From: Vibrio pomeroyi
GTDB lineage: Bacteria; Pseudomonadota; Gammaproteobacteria; Enterobacterales; Vibrionaceae
Direction of reading: 5' to 3'
NCBI RefSeq assembly: GCF_024347595.1
Contig: NZ_AP025507.1
Coordinates: 186,001 to 250,000, forward strand
DNA length: 64,000 bases
Below are positions 55,818 through 64,000 of the stretch, in pieces (within the stretch, counting starts at the first letter, position 1; every line of letters starts with the position of its first letter). The position numbers and the translations under genes are program-made. The notes beneath the pieces were generated by a model, which was not told where the DNA came from, ran no database searches, and worked only from the letters and a program-made list of their open reading frames with translations.

Positions 55818-56300
55818 TTATTCTTCTGCTCTTCCCTCAATAACCAACAAGCGCTGTTTGCGTTCTACACCGCCCGCATACCCTGTCAGTTTGCCATTTT
55901 TACCAATAACGCGGTGACACGGCACAATCACTGACACTGGATTTTTACCATTGGCTAAGCCCACCGCACGCACGGCTTTCGGGTTGCCGATCGCTTCAGC
56001 CAGTTGAGCGTAGCTCCATGTTTCTCCATAAGGGATGGTAGTGAGAGCTTGCCAAACCGATTGTTGAAACGGCGTTCCCTTGGCGGCGATCGGCACATCA
56101 AACTGAATAACCTCACCAGCAAAATAACGATTAAGTTGTTCAGTGACCAATTCAAAGATCGGAAAGTTATCGTCTTGTTCGCCCAACTGTTCTGGCTTCG
56201 TGGTATGGATTTCAAACCAAGCGCCAAGCAAGCCTTGCTCATTAGCTTGCAAAGTAATGATGCCTAATGGGCTCTCATAATAAGTAAAACGATTAGCCAT
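55818..56300 (-). CDS. ogt: Methylated-DNA-protein-cysteine methyltransferase
   Basis: A 160-residue suicide repair protein that removes O6-alkyl groups from guanine. The ATG at 56300 has AGGAG six bases upstream and begins MANRFTYYESPLGIITLQ; the ORF to the left is inside the next gene. Active-site motif IVPCHRVIG with the acceptor cysteine, RAVGLANGKNP helix, and GTPFQQSVWQAL. It starts 26 bases after the end of the Ada-AlkA gene and is likely in one operon with it. Confidence 0.93.
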   Translation of the reverse strand: MANRFTYYESPLGIITLQANEQGLLGAWFEIHTTKPEQLGEQDDNFPIFELVTEQLNRYFAGEVIQFDVPIAAKGTPFQQSVWQALTTIPYGETWSYAQLAEAIGNPKAVRAVGLANGKNPVSVIVPCHRVIGKNGKLTGYAGGVERKQRLLVIEGRAEE

Positions 56301-56325
56301 GATATCTCCTAGCTTAGTATTCCGA

Positions 56326-57702
56326 TTAAGATTGATTCCAACAATGGAATGTGGCGTAACTGCCCCACGGCGACACGCTTTGTGCATTAATATCAGGACG
56401 ATGCTCGATGAATTTCTTCACAACCAAATCACCGACTAACAAATGGTTAGGTTCGCTCAAGCCCCGAAGCAGCGCATATTGAATCGTCCAAGGGCCAATG
56501 CCTTTTAGTTCAATCCACTTAGAAGGATGCTCGGCTTCGTTGTCGACCATGTACTCGGCAAAACGCTTTAGGGTTTCCTTGCGACTTCCCGGCATTCTTA
56601 AAAAGCTCACATCCGCCTCAGCGATCTGTTTTGGTGTTGGGAAGTAAGGTTTCTTATCTGTATCAGAAAGCTCTCTAACCAACAGGTTAAGCTGACCAAT
56701 CGCTGCGGTGACCGAAACTTGCTGCCCGAGAATCGCTCTTACTCCGGCCTCCCAAGCACTCCACACCCCAGGGATACGAATGCCGCTTTTAGCAACCAAA
56801 TTAGGGTCGATAGTTGTGAAGAAGGCTTCGACCTTTGCAATGTCGACATCTAGGTCAAACATGCGTCGGATATTGGCGATCAAGCTTCTTAGTTGATTGA
56901 TATCGTCTAACTCAAACTCAATATCCAAGCGGTTACCTTTGACTAAAGTGGCCTTGAACCAGCCCTTCGAGCCGTTCACATTCACCGTGCGCTGGTAATA
57001 GTCCTCACCGACCTCTTCTATACCTTCAATCATTCTTCGTCGATAGAAAGCCAACAGGTGTTTCCAATCTAACGGACCATGAAAACCAAGCTGAATGTGA
57101 TTGCTCAAGTTGTTGTTTGGCTTAGAGCGTCGGATTTGGCTTGGCGAAAGCTTCAGCTCTTTTAGAAAGGCATCATTAAAGCGGCGCGTGCTATTAAAGC
57201 CACTCGCAAAGCCGACATCGGTAATGCTCATGCTACTGGTGTGCAGCAACTGCTTAGCAAACATCAACTGGCTATACAGGCTATATTGCTTAGGTGACAC
57301 CCCGATGTAATTGTCGAACAAGGTTCGCAAGTAACGGTCGGAAATGCCTAAGCGGGTCGCAAGGTCGACGATTGAGCCCGTATTCAGTGCGCCGTTGTCA
57401 ATCAACTGCAAGGCGCGCAAGAAAGTAGTTTCAACGCCCTTCCAAGCTGGAGAGAAAGGCGCGCTGTCTGGTCGACAACGCAAACAAGGACGATAACCTG
57501 CCTTTAGTGCCTGAGCTTGATGAGAAAAATACTCAACGTTTTCTTCTTTAGGCGGACTCGCAGGGCAAATAGGACGACAGAAAATCCCGGTCGTTTTCAC
57601 CGCCGTAAAAAACATCCCATCAAATCGAGAATCTCGCGCATATCGAGCTAAATGGCACTGCTCACTCGTTAAGGTACTGTTGTGATGGATATTTTTCGAC
57701 AT
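56326..57702 (-). CDS. alkA: Ada-like regulator fused to AlkA 3-methyladenine DNA glycosylase
   Basis: A 458-residue fusion. An Ada zinc domain (about 8-75: FCRPICP and CLRCRPD, the four zinc cysteines of the phosphotriester acceptor) is followed by an AraC helix-turn-helix (about 85-190) and an AlkA glycosylase domain (about 205-458; RAILGQQVSVTAAIGQ; HhH LKGIGPWTIQYALLRGL with catalytic Asp in VGDLVVK). It would sense alkylation and excise damaged bases. The neighbouring ogt supplies the methyltransferase activity that is separate from this Ada part. An AAAGCGCA Ada box was not seen upstream. Confidence 0.93.
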   Translation of the reverse strand: MSKNIHHNSTLTSEQCHLARYARDSRFDGMFFTAVKTTGIFCRPICPASPPKEENVEYFSHQAQALKAGYRPCLRCRPDSAPFSPAWKGVETTFLRALQLIDNGALNTGSIVDLATRLGISDRYLRTLFDNYIGVSPKQYSLYSQLMFAKQLLHTSSMSITDVGFASGFNSTRRFNDAFLKELKLSPSQIRRSKPNNNLSNHIQLGFHGPLDWKHLLAFYRRRMIEGIEEVGEDYYQRTVNVNGSKGWFKATLVKGNRLDIEFELDDINQLRSLIANIRRMFDLDVDIAKVEAFFTTIDPNLVAKSGIRIPGVWSAWEAGVRAILGQQVSVTAAIGQLNLLVRELSDTDKKPYFPTPKQIAEADVSFLRMPGSRKETLKRFAEYMVDNEAEHPSKWIELKGIGPWTIQYALLRGLSEPNHLLVGDLVVKKFIEHRPDINAQSVSPWGSYATFHCWNQS

Positions 57703-57939
57703 GATGTGTTCTTCCCATTTGCCATAATTTTGGCTCCGATAACTAAAAGTTTACCGTGAACGACCAGAGTCGCTAGCCACTTTCGGAAGCGAAGGTTATA
57801 TAAATCACAAAAAAGGGTTTTAATTTTATTCAATTCGACTAAATTTAACCTAGAGAAGGCATTCTTCTCACAACGTCAACGATAGGTACTTAGCACGCCA
57901 AAGATGCAGAGACCTATCGAATATAAAAAGGAAAAGGCT

Positions 57940-58143
57940 ATGGTTCTTCACACGTGTCGTATTGTTTTATCAAACCAACAGGTTCTCACCAGTCAATCAG
58001 TCGAACAGTCTCTAAGCTTTCTTGAAGGCAAAGCAGATAACGGGATTTCTAAGATTGAGATTGACGCAACGGATGGCCACACAATCCATTCGTACATGTC
58101 ACACTCTCTAGAAGAGTCTATTGAGAATCTAATGAACCTATAA
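57940..58143 (+). CDS. Small hypothetical protein, 67 residues
   Basis: The ATG at 57940 (MVLHTCRIVLSNQQVL) has AAAGGAAAAG upstream; the ORF to the left is unlikely. It reads as a small alpha/beta protein (VEQSLSFLEGKADNGISKIEI). No family is recognised, but the terminator behind and the codon use support it. Confidence 0.72.
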   Translation: MVLHTCRIVLSNQQVLTSQSVEQSLSFLEGKADNGISKIEIDATDGHTIHSYMSHSLEESIENLMNL

Positions 58144-58258
58144 GTGTGTTAACACTATAGAGCCTTTAAATAGGGCTAGGTATACCAGGCTTAAACGATT
58201 TTATTGGAATGAGAAATGAACTCTAGTTCCTAAAAGAAGTACATCTCTGGTTTAAAAC

Positions 58259-58297
58259 AAAAATGGCTCCTAACTAGTTAGGAGCCATTTTTTTATC
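58259..58297. terminator. Bidirectional terminator between the small gene and hdfR
   Basis: AAATGGCTCCTAAC with GTTAGGAGCCATTT, stem of 14 with almost no loop, A- and T-runs on the two sides. Confidence 0.9.
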
Positions 58298-58332
58298 TCG
58301 TCAACAAAGCATATTGCTGGCTGCGCGTGCCA

Positions 58333-59223
58333 TTACTCTGGCGTCTGTTCAGCGGCTTGTTGCAACGTGTAAGCGGTCGATGGGTCAATCTCATTAACCA
58401 ATTTCTCAACCTGCATGATCGCATCCACCGAGGTGCTGCTCTTACGGTAGCTTAGGTAAATTGGGCGATACCAGTCTTCCACCCCTTTCACCTTATGTAG
58501 CTGGCCCGAATCGATAAAAGGTTCGACTAGAGAGACTGGCAAATACGCACTGCCCCCTTTCTCTAAAATGAAATCGAGGGCAATACGCGCGGTTGAAGTA
58601 CGTAGGTATGGCGCGGGCACTTTAGGGTGACGCTCTGCATGTTCAGAACCAAAGCGCGTGCCCCAATCAACATAAACGTATTTATGTTGGAACACAGATT
58701 CCAGGTCATCTTGCTGTGTCGATACCAACACCAACACCAGATCAGCGACTTTTTTACAGTTCAGCTCTTCTGCTTTGATCTGATCGAAAGCGAAAGCCAT
58801 ATCTAAGGTTCGCTCTAGCAAATTACGGTTCAGTTGCTCACGCCCCATCACCTCTGCCATGAAGCCGTAACCACCAAAAGAATCGGTCACCACGCTCAAA
58901 CAATTTTGCAAATACGCATCCCAAATATTAGGTGTGCCGCCGAGTGTTAGCTGTAAGGCTTTTCCACTCTCTAAAGACAGTTCAAATTTGGCTTGTTGTA
59001 AGGTGGACACCATCACTTCAGCGTAACCAATCAAACGCTCACCAGAAGATGTGAGCTTGATGTTATTACGGTCACGTATGAAGAGTTGAGTATCAAAATA
59101 GCCTTCAAGCTGTTTGATTCGCGCACTCACCGCCGCTTGCGTTAAATACAAGTTTTCAGCTGCACGCCCAAAATGACGCACCCTTGCAACCTCAAGAAAG
59201 GTTCTAAATACTTTCACATCCAT
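58333..59223 (-). CDS. hdfR: LysR-family regulator HdfR
   Basis: A 296-residue LysR protein that begins MDVKVFRTFLEVARVRHFGRAAENLYLTQAAVSARIKQLE at the ATG at 59223, nearly the E. coli HdfR N-terminus; three codons upstream is an ATG with no spacing to its ribosome site. In E. coli HdfR represses flhDC and is divergent from maoP. The same gene pair occurs here, which supports the assignment. Confidence 0.88.
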   Translation of the reverse strand: MDVKVFRTFLEVARVRHFGRAAENLYLTQAAVSARIKQLEGYFDTQLFIRDRNNIKLTSSGERLIGYAEVMVSTLQQAKFELSLESGKALQLTLGGTPNIWDAYLQNCLSVVTDSFGGYGFMAEVMGREQLNRNLLERTLDMAFAFDQIKAEELNCKKVADLVLVLVSTQQDDLESVFQHKYVYVDWGTRFGSEHAERHPKVPAPYLRTSTARIALDFILEKGGSAYLPVSLVEPFIDSGQLHKVKGVEDWYRPIYLSYRKSSTSVDAIMQVEKLVNEIDPSTAYTLQQAAEQTPE

Positions 59224-59377
59224 CAAATACATCTCTGTAATAAATCTGCTAACTAGCCGATCTAGGATTGTTTATCGTAAAGGCAAAAACGTTTTGTTTC
59301 CTATTTTAGCCTTTTAACAATATTTTCGCGTGAGCAATAAACACTAATTTCTATCTAACCACATTACTGAGGCTGAT

Positions 59378-59731
59378 ATGTCTGAGACCGAATTCCGTCA
59401 CGGAAAAAAACGTTTTTATGACACCATTAAATTCCCACGAGGGTTCGCTAAGTCGGGTGATTTTACTCTGTCAGAAGAGGAAATCCTAACCTTGTTTGGT
59501 GACACTATGCTTGCACTTGAGACTGGTGAATTAACACCAACCAATGCAGAAGAAAAGCACTTCATCAAAGTGTTGTCTCACCCTCATAAGGCAAAGTCCA
59601 AGTTAGAGCGTGTTTGGTTGAAGTACATTCAACTGGCTCGTGGACGCCGTCGCTTTCATACCCTAAACGGCTGCAAACGCGGCGAAGTGCCTAGGGAAGA
59701 ATACGAAAGTGAGTTAGTGTTAGAAGATTAG
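59378..59731 (+). CDS. maoP: MaoP (DUF413/YifE) macrodomain Ori protein
   Basis: A 117-residue protein with the MaoP pattern: RFYDTIKFPRGFAKSGDFTLSEEEILTLFG, ELTPTNAEEKHFIKVL, ERVWLKYI...RRFHTLNG. In E. coli it acts with the nearby 17-base maoS site to shape the Ori macrodomain. It is divergent from hdfR as in E. coli. The maoS site could not be located by eye in the 154-base gap. Confidence 0.9.
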   Translation: MSETEFRHGKKRFYDTIKFPRGFAKSGDFTLSEEEILTLFGDTMLALETGELTPTNAEEKHFIKVLSHPHKAKSKLERVWLKYIQLARGRRRFHTLNGCKRGEVPREEYESELVLED

Positions 59732-59738
59732 TAAAATC

Positions 59739-59775
59739 GCTCAAGGTGATACCTCATCACTTTGGGCTTTTTTTG
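59739..59775 (+). terminator. Terminator after maoP
   Basis: GCTCAAGGTGA with TCACTTTGGGC (G-U pairs), 7-base loop, then seven T. Confidence 0.8.
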
Positions 59776-60313
59776 TCTTCAAGGTTTACACTTCAAGCTC
59801 GCTTTTTCTTCGTAATAGGTAAGTTTAGCTAACCTGTTCGGTTTTACCAATATTTATAGATAATTCATAGCGATAGCGTGAATCAACATCTATCCCTAGC
59901 CATTCAAGTGGGTATCTAGCCCAGCTAAATTCTTCTAACCTCGCTTAACAACTTCCTTTTATCACGATAGTGGCACATTGCCATCATTATTTTTCACGCC
60001 TCAACGATACTCTCAAAGCCCGTGAGCACGCTGAAGCTCTTTAATGAGCCAAAGCTTATAGATCTGCAGAAACGCACAGACCCTTTCAGGCACTGAATCA
60101 AATCAACATTTCTGTATATGACAAGCGTATTAATCTTGTTTAACGCCACCAAATATCCATACAATTATTGTGCAATTTTGAGAGTTCTAGTCACAGATAC
60201 GACGAAAAAAGCAAAAACTTGACCTAAAACAATAGCGGAACTCGATAACTTATTTTATAATGCGAATTAATGTTTCAGAACACTATAAAATTTAATTTCT
60301 AGGGGCAAAATCA
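59776..60313. other. 538-base region upstream of nagB
   Basis: It contains no ORF with support. The left half is AT-rich with no clear structure. The right part has a NagC-like site at 60250 and an AGGGG ribosome site before nagB. Confidence 0.5.
60250..60270 (+). promoter_or_regulatory. NagC-type operator candidate
   Basis: TTATTTTATAATGCGAATTAA resembles the NagC/Mlc consensus (TTATTT, central CG, AAATAA). It is 44 bases upstream of the nagB start, so NagC repression relieved by GlcNAc-6-P is likely. Single site; assignment by similarity only. Confidence 0.5.
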
Positions 60314-61114
60314 ATGAGACTTATTCCATTAAGCAACAAAGCTAAAGTAGGTAAATGGGCTGCTCGTCACATCGCAGATTCTATCAACAAGTTCGCTCCA
60401 ACTGCTGAGCGTCCATTTGTACTAGGTCTTCCTACTGGTAGCACACCTCTAACTACTTACGCTGAGCTAATTGAACTTTACAAAGCTGGCGAAGTTAGCT
60501 TCAAGCACGTTGTAACATTCAACATGGATGAGTACGTTGGTATCGAACCAAATCACCCAGAGTCTTACCGCACATTCATGCACGAGAACTTCTTCAACCA
60601 CGTTGATATCCAAGCAGAAAACATCAACCTGCTAGACGGTCAAGCTGAAGACATCGATGCTCATTGTGCAGCATACGAAGAGAAAATCCGTTCTTACGGC
60701 AAAATCAACCTATTCATGGGCGGCGTAGGCATCGACGGTCACATCGCATTCAACGAACCAGGTTCTTCTCTATCTTCACGCACTCGTATCAAAACGTTGA
60801 CTGAAGACACTCGTATCGCGAACTCTCGTTTCTTCGATGGCGACATCAACCAAGTTCCTAAATACGCACTAACTATCGGTGTTGCTACTCTTCTAGACGC
60901 TGAAGAAGTAATGATCCTTTCTCTAGGCCACAACAAAGCGCAAGCGCTTCAAATGGCTATCGAAGGTTCTGTAAACCACATGTGGACTGTTACAGCTCTA
61001 CAGATGCACCGTAAAGCTATCATCGTTGCTGATGAGCCAGCTCAACAAGAGCTTAAAGTTAAGACTCTACGCTACTTCCAAGAGCTAGAAGCTGAAAACA
61101 TCCAAGACCTATAA
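60314..61114 (+). CDS. nagB: Glucosamine-6-phosphate deaminase
   Basis: NagB converts glucosamine 6-phosphate to fructose 6-phosphate and ammonia. The 266-residue product has [25 protein letters not shown] (catalytic Asp72 position), and [18 protein letters not shown] (the His and Asp near 140-143). Length equals the E. coli enzyme. It links chitin breakdown to glycolysis. It is not beside nagA here. High codon bias suggests strong expression. Confidence 0.96.
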   Translation: MRLIPLSNKAKVGKWAARHIADSINKFAPTAERPFVLGLPTGSTPLTTYAELIELYKAGEVSFKHVVTFNMDEYVGIEPNHPESYRTFMHENFFNHVDIQAENINLLDGQAEDIDAHCAAYEEKIRSYGKINLFMGGVGIDGHIAFNEPGSSLSSRTRIKTLTEDTRIANSRFFDGDINQVPKYALTIGVATLLDAEEVMILSLGHNKAQALQMAIEGSVNHMWTVTALQMHRKAIIVADEPAQQELKVKTLRYFQELEAENIQDL

Positions 61115-61133
61115 TCTAAGGTTTTGTTGAATC

Positions 61134-61161
61134 AAAAAAGCCACTGTATGTGGCTTTTTTT
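61134..61161 (+). terminator. Terminator after nagB
   Basis: AAAAAAGCCAC with GTGGCTTTTTT, 5-base loop. It is 20 bases after the stop. Confidence 0.92.
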
Positions 61162-61398
61162 GTGCCTGAAATTCACGGTCCGTAAACCGAGCAACCAAAA
61201 GATTATGATTAAGGAATAGAATTAATAGTTGGAGGGAGTGATAACTAAGAAGGTCGGATAAAAAACTAAGATAAATACTGAAGCAAATACAAAAAAGCGA
61301 CTCCTCTAGCAAGAGAAATCGCAATAACTGTAAATTCTAGGATGGGTAAAACAGGTTGTAGCGAGCCGAATTGTAAAGAAAACGCTGAATAACGAAAA

Positions 61399-61989
61399 CT
61401 AAGAACTCAAAGCGTTATCGCGGCATAAGGTATTGATGATGTCCGTGATAGCCAAAACGATCGTCGACTTCACTTTCTGATGGTGTCTGCCCAAGAACAT
61501 TTGAAGCATAGGGCCAGACATGGTTTCCACCATCTCTGCATCATATTCGATAGGCATAATACGCTGAATAGCGTGTACCTTGTTAAGCTCAAAAATAACG
61601 TCAACTTCCGTGAAGCTGGTGTCTTCACCTTGTATTTTCGCCCACTCTTTCAAGGTTACGAAAACCTCTAAATCGTCATAAAGCTCTTTGCTGATCACAC
61701 CAAGCCCTAATAGAAGCTTACCGCGAACCATGATCTCGCCTAAAGGCCCACCACTGTTGAGTAGTGGCTCGACAACGAATTTAATCGCCGTGTCGTCTTT
61801 CTTGAAAATGTTTTTTAAAACCGCATCCACCGTGTCATCCAATGCATCATAAGCTGCCATTAGGCAGGCGCCAGCGCTCTCAGCTTCTGATAGGGCTTCG
61901 AGTAATTCAGTTTCGTGGCTAGGATGTATTGGCATAACGGCTCGGTAATAAGAAAGTGCCACAGGTGTGGCACTTTGATGATTTATCAT
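61399..61989 (-). CDS. mtlR: Mannitol operon repressor MtlR
   Basis: A 196-residue MtlR family protein with the signature [30 protein letters not shown]. The start overlaps the mtlD stop by 4 bases (ATGA), which indicates translational coupling; [12 protein letters not shown] at 61935 is an alternative start. Its position downstream of mtlD follows the enterobacterial and Vibrio mannitol operon. MtlR lowers mtlA expression but has no DNA-binding domain recognised here. Confidence 0.92.
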   Translation of the reverse strand: MINHQSATPVALSYYRAVMPIHPSHETELLEALSEAESAGACLMAAYDALDDTVDAVLKNIFKKDDTAIKFVVEPLLNSGGPLGEIMVRGKLLLGLGVISKELYDDLEVFVTLKEWAKIQGEDTSFTEVDVIFELNKVHAIQRIMPIEYDAEMVETMSGPMLQMFLGRHHQKVKSTIVLAITDIINTLCRDNALSS

Positions 61990-63134
61990 TTCAATGCTAG
62001 ATAAGCTTGTTCCGCTAGTTTAACAACTTCTGAGTCACTATTCAGCTCAGAATAATGCGCTAATGTCTCAGCAAAACCTTTTTCTGCGAACATTGCCTGA
62101 AGTTCAACCGCTTGTGGGTCATCTTCATTCTTGTAATGGAACGCAGCTGCGATCGCTTTTACTAGATGTGCGTTAGGAAGGCCGTATTCTAGCGTACCGT
62201 TCAATGGCTTGACTAGACGATCTTGTGGGCTCAGCTTACGAATAGGCTGACGGCCAACACGATCCACTTCATCACGTAGGAACGGGTTCGCAAAACGACC
62301 AAGAATTTTCTGGATGTATGCCGCGTGCGCTTCAGGATCGAAGCCGTAACGCTTGATCAGAACTGCACCGCTCTCTTCCATCGTTGCTGTTACTTCAGCG
62401 CGGATTTTGTCGTCTTCGATAGAGTCTTTGATTGTCTCGTGACCCGCAAGCACACCAAGGTATGCCGTTACCAAGTGGCCTGTGTTTAGTGTGAACAGTT
62501 TACGCTCAACGAAAGCCATTAGGTTATCCGTGCATTCCATACCTGGGATGTTTGGAATCTCACCTTTAAATTGCGTTTGGTCTACAATCCACTCGCTGAA
62601 CGTTTCAACCGTTACTGCTAGTGGGTCTGTTTCGCCAGCTTCTGCCGGTGGAACGATACGGTCAACCGCTGAATCAACAAAACCAATGTGCTGTTCAGTG
62701 AAGGCTTTCATTTCATCAGAAAGGTGCTCTAGAACCGCTGCTTTTAATTGGCTAGTACCGCGAACCATGTTCTCTGCCGCGATGATGTTCATTGGTGCAG
62801 TGTTGTTTGCTGCTGCACGCTTTTCAATGCCTTGAGCGATAGACTTAGAGATGATTTTAAGAACAGTAGGACCTACAGCGGTCGTCACAATGTCAGACTC
62901 AGCAATGCAATCTACAACTGCGCTTGTTGCCGAGTTTACTGCTGTCACGTTCTTAACTACTTCAACAACACACTCTTCGCCAACAATCTTAACTGGGTAT
63001 TCTTGGCGTTCAATTAACGCATTTACAACCGTTTCATTTACGTCAGCAAACGTAACCTTCATACCAGCGTCAGAAAGAAGCTTACCAATGAAACCACGAC
63101 CGATATTACCTGCACCAAAATGTAACGCTTTCAT
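61986..63134 (-). CDS. mtlD: Mannitol-1-phosphate 5-dehydrogenase
   Basis: MtlD oxidises mannitol 1-phosphate to fructose 6-phosphate with NAD. The 382-residue product has the N-terminal Rossmann motif [20 protein letters not shown] and a C-terminal dehydrogenase domain. Length equals E. coli MtlD. It is 183 bases after mtlA and overlaps mtlR, so it is the middle gene of mtlA-mtlD-mtlR. Confidence 0.96.
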   Translation of the reverse strand: MKALHFGAGNIGRGFIGKLLSDAGMKVTFADVNETVVNALIERQEYPVKIVGEECVVEVVKNVTAVNSATSAVVDCIAESDIVTTAVGPTVLKIISKSIAQGIEKRAAANNTAPMNIIAAENMVRGTSQLKAAVLEHLSDEMKAFTEQHIGFVDSAVDRIVPPAEAGETDPLAVTVETFSEWIVDQTQFKGEIPNIPGMECTDNLMAFVERKLFTLNTGHLVTAYLGVLAGHETIKDSIEDDKIRAEVTATMEESGAVLIKRYGFDPEAHAAYIQKILGRFANPFLRDEVDRVGRQPIRKLSPQDRLVKPLNGTLEYGLPNAHLVKAIAAAFHYKNEDDPQAVELQAMFAEKGFAETLAHYSELNSDSEVVKLAEQAYLALK

Positions 63135-63263
63135 AATTTTGACCTTATAAATATTTGAATCTAGATAGCTAACTGCTCAACAACATGCCTTGACGATGTG
63201 CCCTAGGCATTAAGCAGTAAGCTATTCAGACTGAATCTTCTTAGAGAGATTAAGACCGAAAAT

Positions 63264-63289
63264 GAGGCCAGTAGGGGGATACCGGCCTC
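63264..63289 (-). terminator. Hairpin between mtlA and mtlD
   Basis: GAGGCC with GGCCTC and a 14-base loop, followed on the minus strand by ATTTTC. It may partly end mtlA mRNA or protect its end, giving more MtlA than MtlD. Confidence 0.5.
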
Positions 63290-63317
63290 CTTCACTCAGG
63301 AGCTTAACTAGAGCTTT

Positions 63318-64000
63318 TTAGTTTCCGTTGAGAATACGTAGAACATCAGCAGGGTTTGTTGTGTTCTGTAGGCATTCCACAGCTTCTTCATCATCAAGTG
63401 AATTGGTAATAGCCATCAGCACCATGTTGTGCTCATCGCCTTGTGCGGCAATACCGATAACCATCTTAGCGATATCATCTTCATCTTCGCCCCACTGAAT
63501 ACCTTCAGGGTACTGACAGAAAACAATGCCGGTTTTTTGTACGTATTGTTTCGCTTCGATTGTGCCATGTGGTACTGCGATAGACTCACCTAGGTAGGTA
63601 GACACAAGCTCTTCACGAGCAAACATACCAGCTACGTATTCAGGTGATACGTTGCCAAGTTTTACCAGTTGGTCGCCAGCGAACTTGATTGCGTCTTCTT
63701 TTTGAGTCGCTTTTAGGCCAAGGAAGATGCTGTCGTCAGTCAGTGCAAGTTTGTTGCCTTCTTGTGCTGGAGCCGCTGCAGGAGCCGGAGCTTCTACTTT
63801 TGCTTCACCACTTTGAGCGTCGGTAAGCTCAGCAACTAGCTGGTCGTATACACCACCGTCTAGGAAGTTGTTCAGAGACATATGCATTGCACCCGGTACG
63901 GTTTTGCGTGCACGGTCTGTTAAGTCTTTATGCGTAATAACGATTTGCGAATCAGCAGGTAGGTTGTTGATTGCGTAGTTGGTTACCTCGATGTCTAGGC
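63318..64000 (-). CDS. mtlA: Mannitol PTS transporter EIICBA, C-terminal part
   Basis: The gene runs in from the right edge, so the membrane IIC domain is outside. What is seen is the end of IIB (VTNYAINNLPADSQIVITHKDL), a linker rich in Ala/Pro, and an EIIA domain with the phosphoacceptor His in ESIAVPHGTIEAK. The ATG at 63887 within the linker is not the start. It phosphorylates mannitol during uptake. It heads the operon mtlA-mtlD-mtlR. Confidence 0.94.
   Translation of the reverse strand, partial: LDIEVTNYAINNLPADSQIVITHKDLTDRARKTVPGAMHMSLNNFLDGGVYDQLVAELTDAQSGEAKVEAPAPAAAPAQEGNKLALTDDSIFLGLKATQKEDAIKFAGDQLVKLGNVSPEYVAGMFAREELVSTYLGESIAVPHGTIEAKQYVQKTGIVFCQYPEGIQWGEDEDDIAKMVIGIAAQGDEHNMVLMAITNSLDDEEAVECLQNTTNPADVLRILNGN

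Noticed and set aside
57703..57939. Ada box upstream of the Ada-AlkA gene
   Set aside because: No AAAGCGCA-like sequence was found on the minus strand in this gap.

Overview
The window looks like part of a Vibrio chromosome, most likely the second chromosome of a Splendidus-clade-like species. Supporting signs are the GC content near 44-46%, the gene set (Uhp system, NhaD, ChiA-type chitinase, DUF2850 lipid-anchored-like proteins, DUF1840, mtlA-mtlD-mtlR, nagB, lctP-lldD-dld) and a CsrB-family RNA with a GacA/VarA-type upstream box. The species is inferred; no rRNA or tRNA is present to anchor it. There is no prophage, CRISPR array, integron or intact insertion sequence.

Layout: 1-9.2 kb holds a truncated prolyl oligopeptidase, a LysR regulator and a lactate-use cluster (lctP, lldD, and a large FAD/Fe-S D-lactate dehydrogenase). 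9.3-14.6 kb is a minus-strand peptide/nickel-type ABC importer operon (two ATPases, a lipoprotein binding protein, and one permease gene in which the DppB- and DppC-type subunits are fused). 14.9-24.2 kb is a mixture of MATE efflux, AraC and aminotransferase, a LysR with two candidate target genes, a MarR-GNAT fusion with twin palindromic operators, trhO, and small genes. 24.2-30.7 kb is the sugar-phosphate block uhpT-uhpA-uhpB-uhpC plus manA; uhpT and manA carry near-identical promoter regions. 31-34 kb is a large secreted alkaline-phosphatase-superfamily gene broken by a one-base frameshift.

34.2-46.6 kb carries a glycine-zipper lipoprotein, a diguanylate cyclase, pirin, ppnP, a secreted four-part chitinase, a TetR/hydrolase/AEC-transporter group and an acyltransferase. 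46.7-53.6 kb contains a tandem T-fold protein with its active-site residues divided between the two domains, AraC and YHS-domain genes, a START protein, MAPEG, and a 600-base gap that encodes a CsrB-family regulatory RNA. A second copy of the CsrB upstream box lies about 2 kb away, before a short unannotated ORF. 53.8-64 kb carries nhaD, ogt and an Ada-AlkA fusion, the hdfR-maoP pair, nagB, and the mannitol operon mtlA-mtlD-mtlR running off the right edge.

The window's themes are carbon uptake (lactate, hexose phosphates, amino sugars from chitin, mannitol), each with recognisable local regulation, and global control through CRP sites and the VarA-CsrB pathway. A 267-base, transposase-free repeat with 19-base inverted ends occurs twice, in opposite orientations, each copy ending 27-34 bases before a start codon; a 34-base remnant of the same end lies at 14.7 kb.
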